From the NCBI RefSeq assembly GCF_029714285.1, contig NZ_CP121663.1, positions 620,001-684,000 of the forward strand: DNA of 64,000 nt, in the 5' to 3' direction. Origin of the DNA: Rhizobium sp. CB3090 (lineage in GTDB: Bacteria; Pseudomonadota; Alphaproteobacteria; Rhizobiales; Rhizobiaceae). The notes under the pieces were generated by a model. That model saw only the letters and a program-made list of their open reading frames with translations, was not told the origin of the DNA and did no database searches. Shown piece after piece: positions 59,971 to 64,000 of the stretch. Within the stretch, counting starts at the first letter, position 1. Each line of letters starts with the position of its first letter. Position numbers and translations under genes: made by a program.

Positions 59971-60169
59971 GTGACCCATAGACTGTTCCTCCTGGCATGA
60001 CCAAGCAGGTTGCCCAGGCAACAACCCGCAAAGCCAAAACGAACACGACTTGGCCTTCCGGCGATACGTCAGATGCTCGACCATCAATGTCACAATGGTT
60101 GTCGAGCAGCAGACGGAGGTGCGTCAAGTCATTAAGGAAGTTCACGCTCAGCCGGCATATATATTGTAG
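59971..60169 (+). pseudogene. Possible decayed small exported-protein gene
   Basis: AGGAG followed by GTG at 59971 opens a signal-peptide-like start (MTHRLFLLA) that stops after nine codons. In another frame, open from 59975 to a TAG at 60167-60169, the last part reads like coding sequence (INVTMVVEQQTEVRQVIKEVH). A frameshifted gene following the two exported proteins is a possible explanation; the evidence is weak. Confidence 0.25.
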
Positions 60170-60188
60170 GGATCTCGGACATGCCGTC

Positions 60189-62304
<2,116 letters not shown>

Positions 62305-62312
62305 ATCTAGAT

Positions 62313-63062
62313 TCAAGATCCTTTCCGGATAAGGCTGCGATACCGCTGCTGACTGCCTTTCAAATGCAGCCGCATGGCCTCTCGCGCGCCGTGTTCATCG
62401 CGATCCGATATGGCTTCAGCGATGCGCCGGTGCTCTGTCTGGATCCGCGCCAGATAATCGGCGGATGCGATTTCGTCCGGCTGGTCCTGCAGGAAGGAGC
62501 GGGGAATCGCTCGCTTGCCGGTCAACTCCAGAAACTCGCGGAAACGCGGATTGTTGGTGGCGTCGGCAATGGCGAGATGAAACTCGAAATCGACCTCCGA
62601 TGTTGCGATTCCCCGCTCAATGGCGCGATCGATATCTTCGAAACGCTCCATGATCGCCTCATCCTGCGCCGGCGAACGCCGAGCGGCGGCAAGGCCGGCG
62701 GCCTCGGTTTCCACGGCAGCACGCAATTCCAGCATTTCGATGATGGAGGAAATCCGACCTGAATCGGTGTTCAGTAAGCCTGCGATGGGGAAGGGGGGCG
62801 CGTGACGGACGAAGACGCCGACGCCGTGACGCACCTCGACAAGACCATCGGCGCGCATAGAGGCAATCGCTTCGCGGATAACGGTGCGGCTGACTTTGTA
62901 TCGGTCCGTGAGGCCGCTTTCGCTCGGCAATTTTTCACCAGGCTTCAAAATCCCGCCAAGAATCTCCTCGCGCAGTTTCTGGCCGACGATATCAACGAGA
63001 TTACGCCGGCCCGCCGGCCGTTCGCTACGCTCCATTGTCTTGATCACTATATTGTGCGGCAT
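62313..63062 (-). CDS. FadR-family (GntR) transcriptional regulator
   Basis: A 249-residue GntR-type regulator of the FadR branch. The N-terminal winged helix is VGQKLREEILGGILKPGEKLPSESGLTDRYKVSRTVIREAIASMRADGLVEVRHGVGVFV; the C-terminal all-helical domain (FCD) has DFEFHLAIADATNN and EHRRIAEAISDRDEHGAREAMRLHL, with conserved metal-binding Asp and His. Placed between kdgD-gci and divergent udh, it probably represses the galacturonate genes and is released by a sugar-acid intermediate. Confidence 0.88.
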   Translation of the reverse strand: MPHNIVIKTMERSERPAGRRNLVDIVGQKLREEILGGILKPGEKLPSESGLTDRYKVSRTVIREAIASMRADGLVEVRHGVGVFVRHAPPFPIAGLLNTDSGRISSIIEMLELRAAVETEAAGLAAARRSPAQDEAIMERFEDIDRAIERGIATSEVDFEFHLAIADATNNPRFREFLELTGKRAIPRSFLQDQPDEIASADYLARIQTEHRRIAEAISDRDEHGAREAMRLHLKGSQQRYRSLIRKGS

Positions 63063-63100
63063 TCCAGCGTCCCGAAGTTTCCAACATGGAGACTACAGAT

Positions 63101-63110
63101 ATATGATGAC
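63101..63110 (+). promoter_or_regulatory. Half-site related to the kdgD operator
   Basis: ATATGATGAC in the 104-base gap between the regulator and udh; it differs by one base from ATATGATAAC at the kdgD operator. It suggests shared control of both sides of the cluster but is too short to be certain. Confidence 0.4.
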
Positions 63111-63166
63111 GAACGGAAGCCTATATTATAAGTTCTGCGCCGAAGATACCGATATGGGAGAAAACC

Positions 63167-63964
63167 ATGCTGAAAACTCTGTTGATGACCGGTGCTGCCG
63201 GCGGCGTCGGCCAAGCACTGAGACCGCTTCTTTCGCAGATCGCCGAGACGGTCGTGCTTTCGGATATTGCGCCTGTTGACGATTTGCGCCCGAACGAGCG
63301 CTTCGTCGCCTGCGATCTTGCCGATCGCGGCGGCGTCGAGGCACTAGTCAAAGGCGTCGACGGCATTATCCATCTCGGCGGCATCTCCGTGGAAAAGCCT
63401 TTCGATCTGATCCTGCAGGGCAACATCGTCGGCCTCTACAATCTCTATGAAGCCGCCCGCGCCGCCGGCAAGCCGCGCATCGTCTTTGCGAGCTCTAACC
63501 ATACGATCGGTTATTATCGCCGTGATGAGCGCATCGACAACGCCGTGCCGACCCGCCCGGATTCGCTCTATGGGGTCTCGAAGGTCTACGGCGAAGCCTT
63601 GGCGAGCCTCTATTTCGATAAGTTCGGACAGGAGACCTTGTCCGTGCGCATCGGTTCCTGCTTTCCCGAACCACGCAATCCGCGCATGCTGGCGACATGG
63701 TTCAGCGCCCGCGATCTGATGACGCTCTGCGGCCGCGCCTTCGAGGCTCCTCGGCTCGGACACACAATCGTCTACGGCGCCTCCGATAACGACGAACAAT
63801 GGTGGGACAACCGCAACGCCGCCTTCCTTGGTTGGAAACCACAGGACAGTTCCTCGCCGTGGCGCGCGGAAGTTCTTGCGAATGCCGTGCCGGAAGACCC
63901 GAATGATCCGGCCGTCATCTATCAGGGCGGCGGCTTTGCGGCAGCCGGCCATCCGGAAGATTAA
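63167..63964 (+). CDS. udh: Uronate dehydrogenase Udh
   Basis: A 265-residue NAD-dependent short-chain dehydrogenase of the epimerase type. TGAAGGVG is the dinucleotide motif, IVFASSNHTIGYY carries the Ser region and YGVSK (Tyr135, Lys139) the catalytic pair; HLGGISVEKPFDLILQGN is close to the characterised Agrobacterium uronate dehydrogenase. It oxidises galacturonate or glucuronate to the aldarolactone used by Gci. GGGAG precedes the ATG. Divergent from the FadR-type regulator; the last 36 bases of the window after it show nothing. Confidence 0.92.
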   Translation: MLKTLLMTGAAGGVGQALRPLLSQIAETVVLSDIAPVDDLRPNERFVACDLADRGGVEALVKGVDGIIHLGGISVEKPFDLILQGNIVGLYNLYEAARAAGKPRIVFASSNHTIGYYRRDERIDNAVPTRPDSLYGVSKVYGEALASLYFDKFGQETLSVRIGSCFPEPRNPRMLATWFSARDLMTLCGRAFEAPRLGHTIVYGASDNDEQWWDNRNAAFLGWKPQDSSSPWRAEVLANAVPEDPNDPAVIYQGGGFAAAGHPED

Positions 63965-64000
63965 GCACTGAAGGGGTCCGCAAGGGCCGAGACGGCGATC

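Overview
The window looks like chromosome (or a large replicon) of a fast-growing Rhizobiaceae bacterium, most likely Rhizobium or Agrobacterium. The evidence is the gene content: pcaDCHGB with divergent pcaQ, pobA with an AraC-type pobR, pcaR-pcaIJF, the oxidative galacturonate genes udh/gci/kdgD, a CyaC-type diheme/Fe-S adenylate cyclase, several fused-ATPase ABC importers, a RIME-like intergenic repeat and EcfG-type stress promoters. Coding is dense, GC-rich and full of 1- to 4-base stop/start overlaps. No rRNA, tRNA, CRISPR, phage or insertion-sequence feature was seen.

Layout. 0-7.0 kb (+): an ABC importer of the oligopeptide/alpha-galactoside type (binding protein cut by the window edge, two permeases, fused ATPase) ending in a GH4 alpha-galactosidase; then a lone fumarylacetoacetase-fold enzyme (7.2-8.4 kb). 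8.4-9.6 kb (-): a CYTH-domain protein and a small P-loop kinase.

9.7-31.3 kb is the least conventional part. On the minus strand it has a single-domain cyclic-nucleotide-binding protein, a 904-residue ABC exporter-like protein whose ATPase motifs are all degenerate, two related UDP-sugar-type glycosyltransferases flanking a GT4 enzyme, a second complete oligopeptide-type importer, a class III adenylate cyclase, a DUF3095 cyclase-like protein, an FkbM methyltransferase and a CyaC-type redox cyclase. A small methyltransferase, a GT4 glycosyltransferase and a polysaccharide deacetylase are on the plus strand, and an MBL-fold hydrolase follows. It reads as cyclic-nucleotide signalling genes mixed with glycan-building genes.

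31.3-41.4 kb (-): a branched-chain-type ABC importer (livKHMGF-like), a fused hydantoinase/5-oxoprolinase and a MarR-type regulator, plausibly an uptake-and-hydrolysis unit for a lactam such as 5-oxoproline. 41.6-52.3 kb: the whole protocatechuate branch of the beta-ketoadipate pathway plus 4-hydroxybenzoate hydroxylase, with three regulators (PcaQ, PobR, PcaR) and visible operator palindromes. PobA makes protocatechuate; PcaHG, B, C and D take it to beta-ketoadipate; PcaIJ and PcaF yield succinyl-CoA and acetyl-CoA. 52.4-60.2 kb: an SDR, a membrane methyltransferase, a glutathione transferase, a group of small stress-type proteins, cardiolipin synthase with an endonuclease/exonuclease/phosphatase protein, and two small secreted proteins. 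60.2-64.0 kb: gci and kdgD (-), a FadR-type regulator (-) and udh (+), which convert galacturonate (or glucuronate) to alpha-ketoglutarate semialdehyde.
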